In this document: piece by piece, positions 1 to 6,689 of the stretch
Layout of the letters: each line of letters begins with the position of its first letter
Numbering within the stretch: the stretch's first letter is position 1
Notes under the pieces: model-generated
What the model was told of the DNA's origin: nothing
The model's input: the letters and a program-made list of their open reading frames with translations, nothing else
The model's database searches: none
Position numbers and translations under genes: made by a program
Assembly: GCA_051881395.1 (NCBI GenBank)
Contig: JBJEPU010000085.1
Coordinates: 1 to 12,951 of the forward strand
Origin: Fimenecus sp051881395
GTDB lineage: Bacteria > Bacillota > Clostridia > Oscillospirales > Acutalibacteraceae
Direction: 5' to 3'
Length of the DNA stretch: 12,951 nt

Positions 1-570
1 TTTTGTGCGGGTGCTTCGGAGCTTGCCATGTCGCAATGGTCCTCGTATTTTGCGGAGGCGGGCTTGGGCGTCGGAAAATTTATGGGAGACTTGTTAGGAC
101 CGTGCCTATTTGCCGTATTTATGGGCATGGGCAGACTGCTGTTCGGGCTTTACGGGCATAAACTCAATTTAAAAAAAGCCTTGCTTTGCTGTGCGGCACT
201 GTGCATTGCCTGCTACACTGTCACAGCCGTTTCCCCGAATCCCCTGCTGTCGCTGTTCGGCTGTGCGCTGACGGGACTTTCGGTCAGCCTGTTTTGGCCG
301 GGTACATTCAGCTTGGTTTCGGAACTGTATCCAAAAGGCGGCGCCGCCATGTTCGGCGTGCTTGCCATTTTAGGCGACCTGGGATGCTCCTTAGGGCCTT
401 CGATTGTGAGTTTTATTTCCACTGCGGCGCAATCGGCAAATACAGCGCTTACAGACGGCGAAGCCTTAAAAATCGGATTGGGCTTCGGCAATCTTTTCCC
501 GATTGTAATTATCCTCGGACTTTTGCTTTTAAAAAACAGCAAAAAGCCGGTTGACAAAGCGAATGGATAG
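1..570 (+). CDS. MFS transporter, C-terminal part (5' end outside window)
   Basis: The reading frame is open from base 1 and ends at TAG 568-570, giving 189 visible residues. The gene is cut by the window edge, and the ATG at 28 is probably internal. The segment starting GASELAMSQWSSYFAEAGLG followed by a GDLLGPCLF stretch is typical of the middle of major facilitator superfamily permeases of the sugar-phosphate/fucose-permease type in Clostridia. Several hydrophobic helices follow, corresponding to roughly TM7-TM12, with a charged loop (GLYGHKLNLKKA) between two of them and a short basic tail. The role would be proton- or solute-coupled transport across the cytoplasmic membrane; the substrate cannot be read from the sequence. 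The promoter of the next transcript lies over the last 20 bases of this gene. Family assignment is confident, function is not. Confidence 0.85.
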   Translation, partial: FCAGASELAMSQWSSYFAEAGLGVGKFMGDLLGPCLFAVFMGMGRLLFGLYGHKLNLKKALLCCAALCIACYTVTAVSPNPLLSLFGCALTGLSVSLFWPGTFSLVSELYPKGGAAMFGVLAILGDLGCSLGPSIVSFISTAAQSANTALTDGEALKIGLGFGNLFPIVIILGLLLLKNSKKPVDKANG

Positions 571-579
571 GCATATAAT
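551..579 (+). promoter_or_regulatory. SigA-type promoter of the FMN-riboswitch/ribU transcript
   Basis: A consensus -35 TTGACA (551-556) and a consensus -10 TATAAT (574-579) are separated by exactly 17 bp. Transcription should start near 586, about 15 bases before the FMN aptamer. The -35 element lies inside the last codons of the upstream MFS gene. Both hexamers match the vegetative consensus perfectly, so the riboswitch is likely the main control point. Confidence 0.9.
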
Positions 580-599
580 AACAGTACAAATTAACAGCT

Positions 600-705
600 G
601 TCTTCAAGGCGGGGTGCAAGTCCCCACCGGTGGTAAAAGTCCACAAGCGATTTGCTGATTGGGTGCAATTCCCAAACCGACGGTACAGTCCGGATGAAAG
701 AAGAT
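600..705 (+). ncRNA. FMN riboswitch (RFN element)
   Basis: The RFN core is directly recognisable: AAGGCGGGGTGCAAGTCCCC and ACCGGTGG at the 5' side, AGTCCACAAGCGA in the middle, then GGGTGCAATTCCC, ACCGACGGTACAGTCCGGAT and GAAAGAAGAT at the 3' side. P1 forms from TCTTC 601-605 with GAAGA 700-704. Known function of the class is binding flavin mononucleotide and shutting off riboflavin synthesis or uptake genes. It lies between a consensus promoter and ribU, with a terminator hairpin as expression platform. A short possible antiterminator pairing is AGGCG 607-611 with CGCCT 724-728, but it is only 5 bp and is an inference. Confidence 0.97.
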
Positions 706-724
706 GTATGTTCTATACACCTGC

Positions 725-758
725 GCCTCGTAAGATTTTTCTTACGGGGCTTTTTGTT
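725..758 (+). terminator. Intrinsic terminator, expression platform of the FMN riboswitch
   Basis: A 10-bp stem pairs 725-734 (GCCTCGTAAG) with 741-750 (CTTACGGGGC), with one T-G wobble and the loop ATTTTT, followed by TTTTTGTTT. It lies 20 bases after the aptamer and about 45 bases before ribU, as expected for transcription attenuation when FMN is bound. Confidence 0.88.
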
Positions 759-801
759 TGACAGCCGTATTTGCAATATTTTTGGAAAGGCGTAATGTCA
801 A

Positions 802-1434
802 ATGGAAAACACAGCAACCACCCCGAAGAAAAAAAGCAAAGTCTACTCCGCGCAAAAAATCCGCAAACTGACTGTTACCGCTATTTTGGCGGCAGTCTCC
901 GCCGTTTTAATGTTTTTGGATTTCAGCGTACCGTTTATGCCCGGTTTTATTAAAATGGATTTGTCGGATATGCCCGCGCTGATTGCTTCGTTTGCATTCG
1001 GACCGTTAAGCGGTGTCGGCGTGTGTTTGATTAAAAATCTAATCAACCTGTTCACGACCACCACAGGCGGTGTCGGCGAGCTTTCCAACTTTATTTTAGG
1101 TTGTATGCTTGTCATTCCCGCAGGACGCATCTATAAGCACAAAAAAAATCGTAAATTTGCTTTACTCGGGTCATTGGTCGGTGCGGTTTGTATGGCGGGC
1201 ATGAGTTTTCTCACCAATTACTTCATTGTCTACCCGATTTACACCAACTTTATGCCAATGGAGCAGATTATTGCGGCATATCAGGCAATTTTGCCGCGCG
1301 TGACCGCGCTTTGGCAGGCACTTTTGATATTTAATGTACCGTTTACCTTTATCAAAGGTATGCTTTGCGCGTTAGTTACCTTTATTGTTTATAAGCCCCT
1401 TTCTCCGATTTTAAAAGGGAAACACAACGGATAA
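802..1434 (+). CDS. ribU: RibU, riboflavin-binding S component of an ECF transporter
   Basis: The 210-residue protein is the substrate-binding membrane subunit of an energy-coupling-factor transporter for riboflavin. After a polar, lysine-rich N-terminal tail (residues 1-24) it is hydrophobic throughout, with about six membrane helices. Visible RibU-type signatures are PFMPGFIKMDLSDMPAL (about 44-60), AFGPLSG (65-71), LIKNL (76-80) and GGVGELSNF (89-97). The ATG at 802 is preceded by GGAAAGG (784-790) at 11 bases; a nearer ATG at 795 is out of frame. The EcfA/EcfA'/EcfT energising genes are not in the window, which fits group II ECF systems where the module is shared and encoded elsewhere (inference). 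Control by the FMN riboswitch upstream strongly supports riboflavin as the substrate. Confidence 0.95.
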   Translation: MENTATTPKKKSKVYSAQKIRKLTVTAILAAVSAVLMFLDFSVPFMPGFIKMDLSDMPALIASFAFGPLSGVGVCLIKNLINLFTTTTGGVGELSNFILGCMLVIPAGRIYKHKKNRKFALLGSLVGAVCMAGMSFLTNYFIVYPIYTNFMPMEQIIAAYQAILPRVTALWQALLIFNVPFTFIKGMLCALVTFIVYKPLSPILKGKHNG

Positions 1435-1455
1435 GGTTAGGCGAGCCTCACCTTA
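1432..1455 (+). terminator. Hairpin at the ribU stop codon, possible weak terminator
   Basis: An interrupted inverted repeat pairs TAAGGT (1432-1437) with ACCTTA (1450-1455) and AGG (1439-1441) with CCT (1446-1448), with a CGAG loop and one T-C mismatch. It begins at the stop codon TAA itself. The following sequence AACATTTTA is a poor T-run, so it may end ribU transcripts only partly or protect the 3' end. Confidence 0.45.
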
Positions 1456-1486
1456 AACATTTTACGAGCATTTCACCGAAATACGG

Positions 1487-1515
1487 TTGACAAACCCTGT
1501 AAAACAGTATAGAAT
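1487..1515 (+). promoter_or_regulatory. SigA-type promoter of the metK transcript
   Basis: The -35 TTGACA (1487-1492) and the -10 TAGAAT (1510-1515) have a 17-bp spacer. Transcription should start near 1522, about 20 bases before the S-box aptamer. The -35 is perfect and the -10 differs from consensus at one position. Confidence 0.88.
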
Positions 1516-1541
1516 ACTGTTCGACAACAAAATACAACATT

Positions 1542-1640
1542 CCTTATAGAGAGTGACGGAGGGACAGGCCCTGTGAAGTCCGGCAACCTGCAATATTTGC
1601 AAGGTGCCAAATCCCACAGCAGTTTTGCTGAAAGATAAGG
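1542..1640 (+). ncRNA. SAM-I riboswitch (S-box) upstream of metK
   Basis: The S-box core is plain: AGAG (1550-1553), GGAGGGACAGGCCCTGTGAA (1558-1577), CCGGCAACC (1580-1588), AAGGTGCCAAATCC (1601-1614) and GAAAGATAAGG at the end. P1 pairs CCTTAT 1542-1547 with ATAAGG 1635-1640. P3 is a long arm with stem GGCA/TGCC, CC/GG and TGCA/TGCA; P4 is CAGCA/TGCTG. The class binds S-adenosylmethionine and represses methionine and SAM genes. Here it controls the SAM synthetase gene, a direct product feedback loop. A terminator hairpin follows at 1658-1681. Confidence 0.97.
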
Positions 1641-1657
1641 TGACACAAAGTACCTTG

Positions 1658-1681
1658 GCGCCTGCCGCCCGGGTGCTTTTT
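1658..1681 (+). terminator. Terminator hairpin of the metK S-box
   Basis: A 7-bp stem pairs GCGCCTG (1658-1664) with CGGGTGC (1670-1676), with two wobbles and loop CCGCC, followed by TTTTT. It is modest but sits where an S-box expression platform is expected. A competing 9-bp pairing, AGGTGCCAA (1602-1610) with TTGGCGCCT (1655-1663), would occupy the same 5' arm and is a good antiterminator candidate. Confidence 0.72.
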
Positions 1682-1715
1682 ATTCGGAAACGGCAAAACA
1701 CAAAGGAGAACCACC

Positions 1716-2903
1716 ATGGCAAAACATCTTTTTACATCTGAATCGGTTACGGAGGGGCATCCCGACAAAATCTGTGACAATATTTCCGACGCGGTTTTGG
1801 ACGCGATTTTGGCACAGGACCCGAACGGTCGTGTTGCTTGCGAAACCACCTGTATTACGGATAGAATTACCGTAATGGGTGAAATCACCACCAGCGCCAA
1901 AATTGACATTGAACAAATCGCGCGCGACGTCGTGTGTGAAATCGGGTATGACAGCGACGAAAAAGGCTTTAACGGGCATACCTGCAAAATCGAAACAATT
2001 ATTGATAAACAGTCGGCAGATATTGCATTGGGCGTTGACGCTTCCTATGAATTAAAAGAAGGGCAAGCGGAAGATAATAATCTGCACGGCGCGGGCGACC
2101 AAGGGATGATGTTCGGCTACGCATGTGACGAAACCGAAGAATTGATGCCTTTGCCGATTTCGCTCGCACACAAATTGGCAAAACAGTTGACAGCGGTGCG
2201 CAAAAACGGCACACTCCCCTACTTACGCGCAGACGGCAAAACACAGGTCACGGTGGAATACGATGAAAATGATGTTCCCGTGCGTGTGGACACGATTGTT
2301 GTATCCTCACAGCACAGCGCTGATGTGGAACTCTCGCAAATTCGCAGTGATATTTTAAATTATGTGATTAAACCGATTGTGCCTGAAAACCATTTTGATG
2401 ATGATACGATTATTTATGTCAATCCCACAGGCCGTTTTGTGACGGGCGGACCTGCGGGTGACAGCGGTTTAACCGGCAGAAAAATTATTGTGGACACTTA
2501 CGGCGGCGTCGGCAGACACGGCGGCGGTTGCTTCTCGGGCAAAGACCCCACTAAGGTGGACCGTTCGGCGGCGTATGCAGCGCGATATGTGGCCAAAAAT
2601 ATTGTGGCGGCAGGGCTTGCCAAAAAATGCGAAATTCAGTTGGCATATGCGATTGGCGTTGCTCACCCGGTTTCCGTGATGGTGGATACCTTCGGTACCG
2701 GCATTTTGGCAGACGACGTGTTGAGCGAAATTGTCACTGAGGTATTTGATTTACGCCCCGCGGCTATTATTGATTATCTTGATTTGCGCCGACCGATTTA
2801 CCGTCCGCTTGCAGCCTACGGGCATATGGGCAGAACGGATTTATCCGTTCGTTGGGAGCAAACCGACAAAGCGGCGGCTTTGAAAAAAGCGGCAGGGATT
2901 TAA
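1716..2903 (+). CDS. metK: S-adenosylmethionine synthetase (methionine adenosyltransferase)
   Basis: The cytoplasmic enzyme makes S-adenosylmethionine from ATP and methionine, releasing phosphate and pyrophosphate. The 395 residues match the family's usual length (about 380-400). Visible motifs are the ATP/methionine-binding GHPDK near the N-terminus (14-18), GAGDQGMMFGYA (125-136), GDSGLTGRKIIVDTYGG (248-264) and the P-loop-like GGGCFSGKD (269-277) followed by PTKVDRSAAYAARY. The more common form of the P-loop is GGGAFSGKD; Cys at the fourth place is a mild variant. The ATG at 1716 follows AAAGGAG at suitable spacing. Its leader carries an SAM-I riboswitch, so the product represses its own synthesis. 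No strong terminator was found after the stop; the 84 bases to the next gene are AT-rich. Confidence 0.98.
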   Translation: MAKHLFTSESVTEGHPDKICDNISDAVLDAILAQDPNGRVACETTCITDRITVMGEITTSAKIDIEQIARDVVCEIGYDSDEKGFNGHTCKIETIIDKQSADIALGVDASYELKEGQAEDNNLHGAGDQGMMFGYACDETEELMPLPISLAHKLAKQLTAVRKNGTLPYLRADGKTQVTVEYDENDVPVRVDTIVVSSQHSADVELSQIRSDILNYVIKPIVPENHFDDDTIIYVNPTGRFVTGGPAGDSGLTGRKIIVDTYGGVGRHGGGCFSGKDPTKVDRSAAYAARYVAKNIVAAGLAKKCEIQLAYAIGVAHPVSVMVDTFGTGILADDVLSEIVTEVFDLRPAAIIDYLDLRRPIYRPLAAYGHMGRTDLSVRWEQTDKAAALKKAAGI

Positions 2904-2988
2904 GCGGTTTTAAAAATTTTTTAAATTTGAATAAAGCATATTTTTTCACGCAAACTACGGATAAGACACAATGAAGGAGTTGAAAAAT

Positions 2989-3204
2989 ATGCTGGATAGA
3001 ATCGCATTAATATTGGTTATCATCGGCGGCATCAATTGGGGCTCCATCGGGCTTTTCCAATTTGACATCGTCGGCTGGATTTTCGGCGGGCAAAGCGCGG
3101 TTATCAGCAGAATTATCTACACTTTGGTTGCCATTGCGGCGGTTTGGTGTATTTCTCTGCTGTTCAGAGAGAGCGAAGTGCTTTCTACCACATCGGACGA
3201 ATAA
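2989..3204 (+). CDS. DUF378 family small membrane protein
   Basis: The 71-residue protein has two membrane helices, about residues 5-25 and 43-63, joined by the sequence FQFDIVGWIFGG. MLDRIALILVIIGGINWGSI at the start is the hallmark of the DUF378 family (Asn16-Trp17-Gly18). Function of the family is unknown. I chose ATG 2989 over the in-frame ATG 2971 because the ribosome binding site AAGGAG (2973-2978) lies inside the longer reading and about 10 bases before 2989, and because family members begin near this point. The C-terminal tail (RESEVLSTTSDE) is acidic and presumably soluble. No clear promoter was seen in the 84-bp gap after metK, so partial read-through from metK is possible. A hairpin terminator follows closely. 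Confidence 0.85.
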   Translation: MLDRIALILVIIGGINWGSIGLFQFDIVGWIFGGQSAVISRIIYTLVAIAAVWCISLLFRESEVLSTTSDE

Positions 3205-3226
3205 ATACCCGTCAGTCGATTCTAAA

Positions 3227-3262
3227 AAGCCCGCAGTTACCTTTTTCGGCAACTGCGGGCTT
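3227..3262. terminator. Bidirectional intrinsic terminator between DUF378 gene and rqcH
   Basis: A 12-bp perfect stem pairs AAGCCCGCAGTT (3227-3238) with AACTGCGGGCTT (3251-3262) around a 12-base loop. On the minus strand it is followed by the T-run CTTTTTAG, and on the plus strand by TGCTTTTA. It therefore ends the leftward rqcH transcript well and the rightward DUF378 transcript moderately. Confidence 0.9.
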
Positions 3263-3266
3263 GCTT

Positions 3267-5006
3267 TTATGTCTTTATTTCTTCGGGATTACGCGGCGTC
3301 ACATACACGGTGTTATAAATGTGATAAATCACTTTCCCGGGCTTTGCGCCGACGGGTTTTTTAATGTTTTTTATCAAGGTGTAATCCACAGGAACTTTTT
3401 TTGCGTCATTTGCACTGCTGAAAAACGCCGCAATTTCGGCCGCCTCCACAATCGCTTTATCGGTAATTTCTCGGTTTTCAGATAAAATCACCGTGTGCGA
3501 GCCGGCAAAGCTTTGTGTATGCAACCACATATCATAATTTTTAGCAGTTTTCAAGGTCAGCTTATCGTTTTGTGTATTGTTCCGCCCGACCAAAACGGTG
3601 AAATCGTCACTTGTTTTGAATTTATAGGGCGGTAATTCTTTTGGCAAACGAAGTTTTCCGCCTTTTTTGCGTTTCAAATAGCCGCCGTCAATCAATTCCT
3701 GTCGAATCAGCGTCAATTCACTTTCGGTTTCGGCACGGGAAAGCGTATCTAAAACCGAATCAAAATACAGGATTTCCTGTTCCCCTTTTTCAATCAAGCC
3801 GGCAAGCATTTTTTCAGCCGTGTGCGCTTTTTTATAAGCCTTATAATATTTCTGTGCATTTTGTGCAGGTGAAAGCGCGGGGTTTACGGAAATGCGCACT
3901 GTTTCGTTATTTTCATAATAATTCGGCACCTCGTAAATCGGCACGCCTTTTTGAAGTGCATATTGATTGGCATTGATAAGCTCTGCAAAGACACGAAGCT
4001 GTTCTTTATCCGCACAAGCCGCAAGCTCTGCCTGTTGATTGGAAATTTTGCGCGCGGTACGCTCTTGTAAGGTGTGCAAAGCCTTATACAAATCCCCTGC
4101 CTTGCGTTTGGCACGCAGAGCGCGGTCGCGTTCAAAATAAAATGCGTCCAAAAGCGCACAGAATGAGTCAGCATAGGCCTTTTTGTAAAACACACCGTAT
4201 TGGGTAATATCCAAAAAAGAAAAGTCAAAAGGCTTGTCCTCATCATTATACACCATGCAGTATTGCGGTGTGTTCGTTTGCAAACACATTTTCACTTTTT
4301 CAAGTGCGGCGGCAATTTGTTGTTCTGTCACCGAATCCACGGCGCAAGTACAATCCCCCGCCGCCAAGTGCGCCAATTCACGGCTGACAATCGGCGAAAT
4401 TCCCTCCACGCTTTGCATAAAGGCTTTTGCGAGTTGCTGATTTTTTTGCAGTTTTACGCGCGCGGCGGCTTTCAGGACAGGCTCTGACAGCAAATTGATT
4501 TTATCCTGCCGCGGCGGCAAAACATAGGTGCACCCCGGCAAGACCTCTCGCACAGAGGATTTGGTTTCGTCCACACGTTTGCCGGCGTCGAGAATTTTGC
4601 CGTTTCCGTCGATTAAAATGATATTGCTGTGCTGTCCCGTAATTTCAATGCAAAGCGTCAATTTTACCTTATCGCCGATTTCGTTGGCGCCGTCAAAATC
4701 TAAAAACAAAATGCGGTCCAATCCCGCTTGACGAATACCCGAAAGAATTGCACCTGTTAAGTGCTTACGAAACAGCATACAAAGCATCGGCGGATTTTGC
4801 GGATTTTCAGTTGGGAACTGTGTCAAATGCACCCGTGCCGAGGCAGACTCCGCCGACAAAAACAACCGAAATGCACCGCCGCGCGTGCGCAAAAGCAACA
4901 CAATTTCCGCCTTGGACGGCTGGTGTACCTTTTCCACCCGCGCGCCCAAAACGGTCTGTTCCAATTCGGTTTTCACAAAATGCAATGTAATACCGTCTAA
5001 TGCCAT
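3267..5006 (-). CDS. rqcH: RqcH/NFACT family ribosome-associated quality control protein (Rqc2 homologue)
   Basis: The 579-residue protein matches the NFACT family (often annotated as fibronectin-binding protein FbpA). The N-terminal NFACT-N domain carries LDGITLHFVKTEL at the start and the Asp97-Arg98 pair (in QAGLDRIL) that corresponds to the D97/R98 pair required for tRNA handling in Bacillus subtilis RqcH. A charged helical middle region (about 280-440) should form the coiled coil, and the NFACT-R domain follows at about 450-560, with TVLVGRNNTQND and YDMWLHTQSFAGSHTVI. The known role is binding the 60S-like stalled 50S-peptidyl-tRNA complex and adding C-terminal alanine tails for degradation. 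ATG 5006 is chosen because AGGAG stands 4 bases upstream and family homology starts there; a longer frame to 5156 lacks support. Eight bases separate it from the upstream nif3-like stop, so the genes are co-transcribed. Confidence 0.94.
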   Translation of the reverse strand: MALDGITLHFVKTELEQTVLGARVEKVHQPSKAEIVLLLRTRGGAFRLFLSAESASARVHLTQFPTENPQNPPMLCMLFRKHLTGAILSGIRQAGLDRILFLDFDGANEIGDKVKLTLCIEITGQHSNIILIDGNGKILDAGKRVDETKSSVREVLPGCTYVLPPRQDKINLLSEPVLKAAARVKLQKNQQLAKAFMQSVEGISPIVSRELAHLAAGDCTCAVDSVTEQQIAAALEKVKMCLQTNTPQYCMVYNDEDKPFDFSFLDITQYGVFYKKAYADSFCALLDAFYFERDRALRAKRKAGDLYKALHTLQERTARKISNQQAELAACADKEQLRVFAELINANQYALQKGVPIYEVPNYYENNETVRISVNPALSPAQNAQKYYKAYKKAHTAEKMLAGLIEKGEQEILYFDSVLDTLSRAETESELTLIRQELIDGGYLKRKKGGKLRLPKELPPYKFKTSDDFTVLVGRNNTQNDKLTLKTAKNYDMWLHTQSFAGSHTVILSENREITDKAIVEAAEIAAFFSSANDAKKVPVDYTLIKNIKKPVGAKPGKVIYHIYNTVYVTPRNPEEIKT

Positions 5007-5014
5007 ATATACTC

Positions 5015-5755
5015 CTATACCGTTACGGTTGGTGCTGTCTGCGCAGACAACACGCAAGAAATTTCGGGGAACTGCGCCTGCACACGGTTTTTGAGAGACA
5101 CCACCGCAGGGAACTCTGTTTGGAAATGCCCCGCCGCCGCTACGGAAAGCCCGCATTCCGCGGCATCTAAAATTTCATGGTGTTTGGCGTCACCCGTAAA
5201 ATACAAATCCGCACCCGTCGCTTGGGCTTCAAGTGCAAAATCCATTCCCGCGCCGCCGCAAACCGCAACAAGCTTTATTACTTTTTGCGGCAGAGAAACC
5301 GCTACGGTCGCATTTAAAACAGATTTTGCAAACGCGGCAAATTCCAAGGCAGTTTGGCATTTTGTTTCACCGAGTCTGTATAACCCGTTTTCGGATTTTC
5401 GGATATTTTGTAATTCCAACAATTCCGCCAGCACATCATTCACACCGCTGTCGGCACAGTCGTACGAAGTATGGGCGGAAATCACGGCAATATTGTATTT
5501 TGCCGCAAGGTAAGCAGGGTTTTGCTCCGTAAATTGTTTTTGTGCCTGAAATAAAAACGGGTGGTGCGTTACGATTAAATCGCACTGCTTTTTATGCGCT
5601 TCCCGCACCAAATCGGCAGTCGCATCTAAGGCAAATAAAATTTTATGCACTTCCTTTGCCCGTTCGCCGACCTGAAAGCCGCTGTTGTCCCATTCCTCTT
5701 GGCAACAAAACGGCGCAATGCGGTCTATGTACTCATAAATCTGCCCTGCGTTCAT
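5015..5755 (-). CDS. Nif3-like dinuclear metal-centre protein (YqfO/YbgI family)
   Basis: The 246-residue protein belongs to the Nif3/GTP cyclohydrolase I type 2-like family; its biochemical role is not settled. Metal-binding motifs are visible: WDNSG (22-26), THHP with His64 and His65, AHTSYDCADSGVND around residue 95-108, GDAKHHE in the C-terminal half, and GHFQTE near the end. B. subtilis YqfO has an inserted PII-like domain and is about 370 residues; this protein is the short form without the insert, like E. coli YbgI. The ATG at 5755 is preceded by AAGGAG 7 bases upstream; a TTG two codons earlier is too close to it. The start overlaps the trmK stop by 23 bases, and rqcH begins 8 bases after its own stop, so translation is coupled. 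Confidence 0.93.
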   Translation of the reverse strand: MNAGQIYEYIDRIAPFCCQEEWDNSGFQVGERAKEVHKILFALDATADLVREAHKKQCDLIVTHHPFLFQAQKQFTEQNPAYLAAKYNIAVISAHTSYDCADSGVNDVLAELLELQNIRKSENGLYRLGETKCQTALEFAAFAKSVLNATVAVSLPQKVIKLVAVCGGAGMDFALEAQATGADLYFTGDAKHHEILDAAECGLSVAAAGHFQTEFPAVVSLKNRVQAQFPEISCVLSAQTAPTVTV

Positions 5756-6416
5756 GTTCAATCTCCTTTATGACGGCAAACAGCCGTGCAGATTCTGCCG
5801 CGTCTTTCTCACAAAGTGCAGTTGCTCGCTTTTTAAGCCGCGCAAGAATTTTCTCTAAAAACAGACGGTCCGTTTGTGTTTTGCCGTGCACCAACTCGCC
5901 CGCATAAAAATACCATTCGGGATATGTGCGCGTTTCACCGCCGTACCGCGCGGAAATCACCAAATACAGCCGGTCGCCCTCTGCGGCGGTGCGTTCCGTC
6001 TCAATTTGAAAGCCGTTCTCCAAAAGGGATTTTCGCACATCTTCAAAATGTGTCATCGGCTGTAATATCAAATGCTTGGCGTTGTCTTGTAACCATGCGG
6101 TATTCTCAATCATATCTGCAATTTGATTACCGCCCATACCGGCTACAACGATTTCCTGCGCCTCGTCTGCCGCAATATTTTGCAATCCGTCGGAAAGGCG
6201 CAAATCAATTCGTTCTTCTAAACCGTATGTACCGAGCGTTTGCCGCGCATTGGCAAGCGGATTCGGATTGATGTCGGCGGCGATGGCAAATTGCGCTTTG
6301 CCGTTCAACAGGCACCACGCAGGCAAATAGGCGTGGTCCGTACCGATGTCCGCCATACATATGCAAGGGTTTACACAGTCGGCAACCAACTGCAATCGGT
6401 TTGTTAAATTCAGCAT
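5733..6416 (-). CDS. trmK: tRNA (adenine22-N1)-methyltransferase TrmK
   Basis: This 227-residue SAM-dependent methyltransferase matches TrmK (COG2384, B. subtilis YqfN), which methylates N1 of A22 in the D-loop of several tRNAs. The Rossmann fold is visible: motif I MADIGTDHAYLP (21-32), the acidic ribose-binding ADINPNPLANA (47-57), LSDGL for the adenine side, and VVAGMGG followed later by ILQPM, the family's characteristic catalytic region. A basic helical C-terminal segment (KILARLKKRATALCEK) fits the coiled-coil tRNA-binding domain. The ATG at 6416 follows a weak site, GGTGA, 3 bases upstream. The trmK-nif3 pairing is conserved across Firmicutes (yqfN-yqfO). No promoter was recognised upstream; a terminator hairpin separates it from the DUF1858 gene. 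Confidence 0.94.
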   Translation of the reverse strand: MLNLTNRLQLVADCVNPCICMADIGTDHAYLPAWCLLNGKAQFAIAADINPNPLANARQTLGTYGLEERIDLRLSDGLQNIAADEAQEIVVAGMGGNQIADMIENTAWLQDNAKHLILQPMTHFEDVRKSLLENGFQIETERTAAEGDRLYLVISARYGGETRTYPEWYFYAGELVHGKTQTDRLFLEKILARLKKRATALCEKDAAESARLFAVIKEIEHERRADL

Positions 6417-6432
6417 AAGTCACCGTAGAAAA

Positions 6433-6463
6433 CAGGGGCGCAACAAACTTGTTACCGCCCCTG
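6433..6463 (-). terminator. Hairpin terminator after the ileS-DUF1858 genes
   Basis: An outer 8-bp stem pairs CAGGGGCG (6433-6440) with CGCCCCTG (6456-6463). After two mismatches an inner AACAA/TTGTT stem continues. On the minus strand the stem is followed by TTTTCT. On the plus strand CTTTTTCC follows, but no plus-strand gene precedes it. It stands 17 bases upstream of the trmK start, so it either ends the ileS transcript or lets a fraction through to trmK. Confidence 0.75.
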
Positions 6464-6471
6464 CTTTTTCC

Positions 6472-6678
6472 TTATTTATTCTTGAGAAATTCGTTGATTT
6501 TATCCACAAGCGCGTCGGCGTCCACACCGTGCACTTCGCAAGCCTGTTCGACGGTCTCACCGCGGGAGGCGGGACAGCCGAGACAATGCATACCCATTTC
6601 CAAGAAAAACGGAACGGTTTCGCGGTCGGCGTCCAAAATGTCGCCGATGGTCATATCTTTTGTAATTTCTGTAAGCAT
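6472..6678 (-). CDS. DUF1858 domain protein with a CxxC redox-type motif
   Basis: The 68-residue protein is a single DUF1858 domain, the family related to the N-terminal domain of ScdA and to the hybrid-cluster-associated disulfide domain. ITKDMTIGDILDADRETVPFFLEMG is followed by MHCLGCPAS with Cys32 and Cys35, and EQACEVHGVDADAL with a third conserved-looking cysteine. Such proteins are thought to take part in redox or iron-sulfur/NO chemistry, but no reaction is proven, so the role stays open. The ATG at 6678 has a perfect AGGAGG 7 bases upstream, and that site begins right after the ileS TAA. The 11-bp gap means that this gene is on the ileS transcript. A hairpin terminator follows its stop. 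Confidence 0.88.
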   Translation of the reverse strand: MLTEITKDMTIGDILDADRETVPFFLEMGMHCLGCPASRGETVEQACEVHGVDADALVDKINEFLKNK

Positions 6679-6689
6679 GTATATCCTCC

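Noticed and set aside
2904..2970. Terminator or promoter in the AT-rich gap after metK
   Set aside because: Only A/T-rich partial repeats are visible, without a GC stem or a convincing -35/-10 pair.
5007..5156. N-terminal extension of rqcH by 50 residues
   Set aside because: The extension overlaps the nif3-like gene in another frame, has no ribosome binding site, and family homology and AGGAG both support the ATG at 5006.
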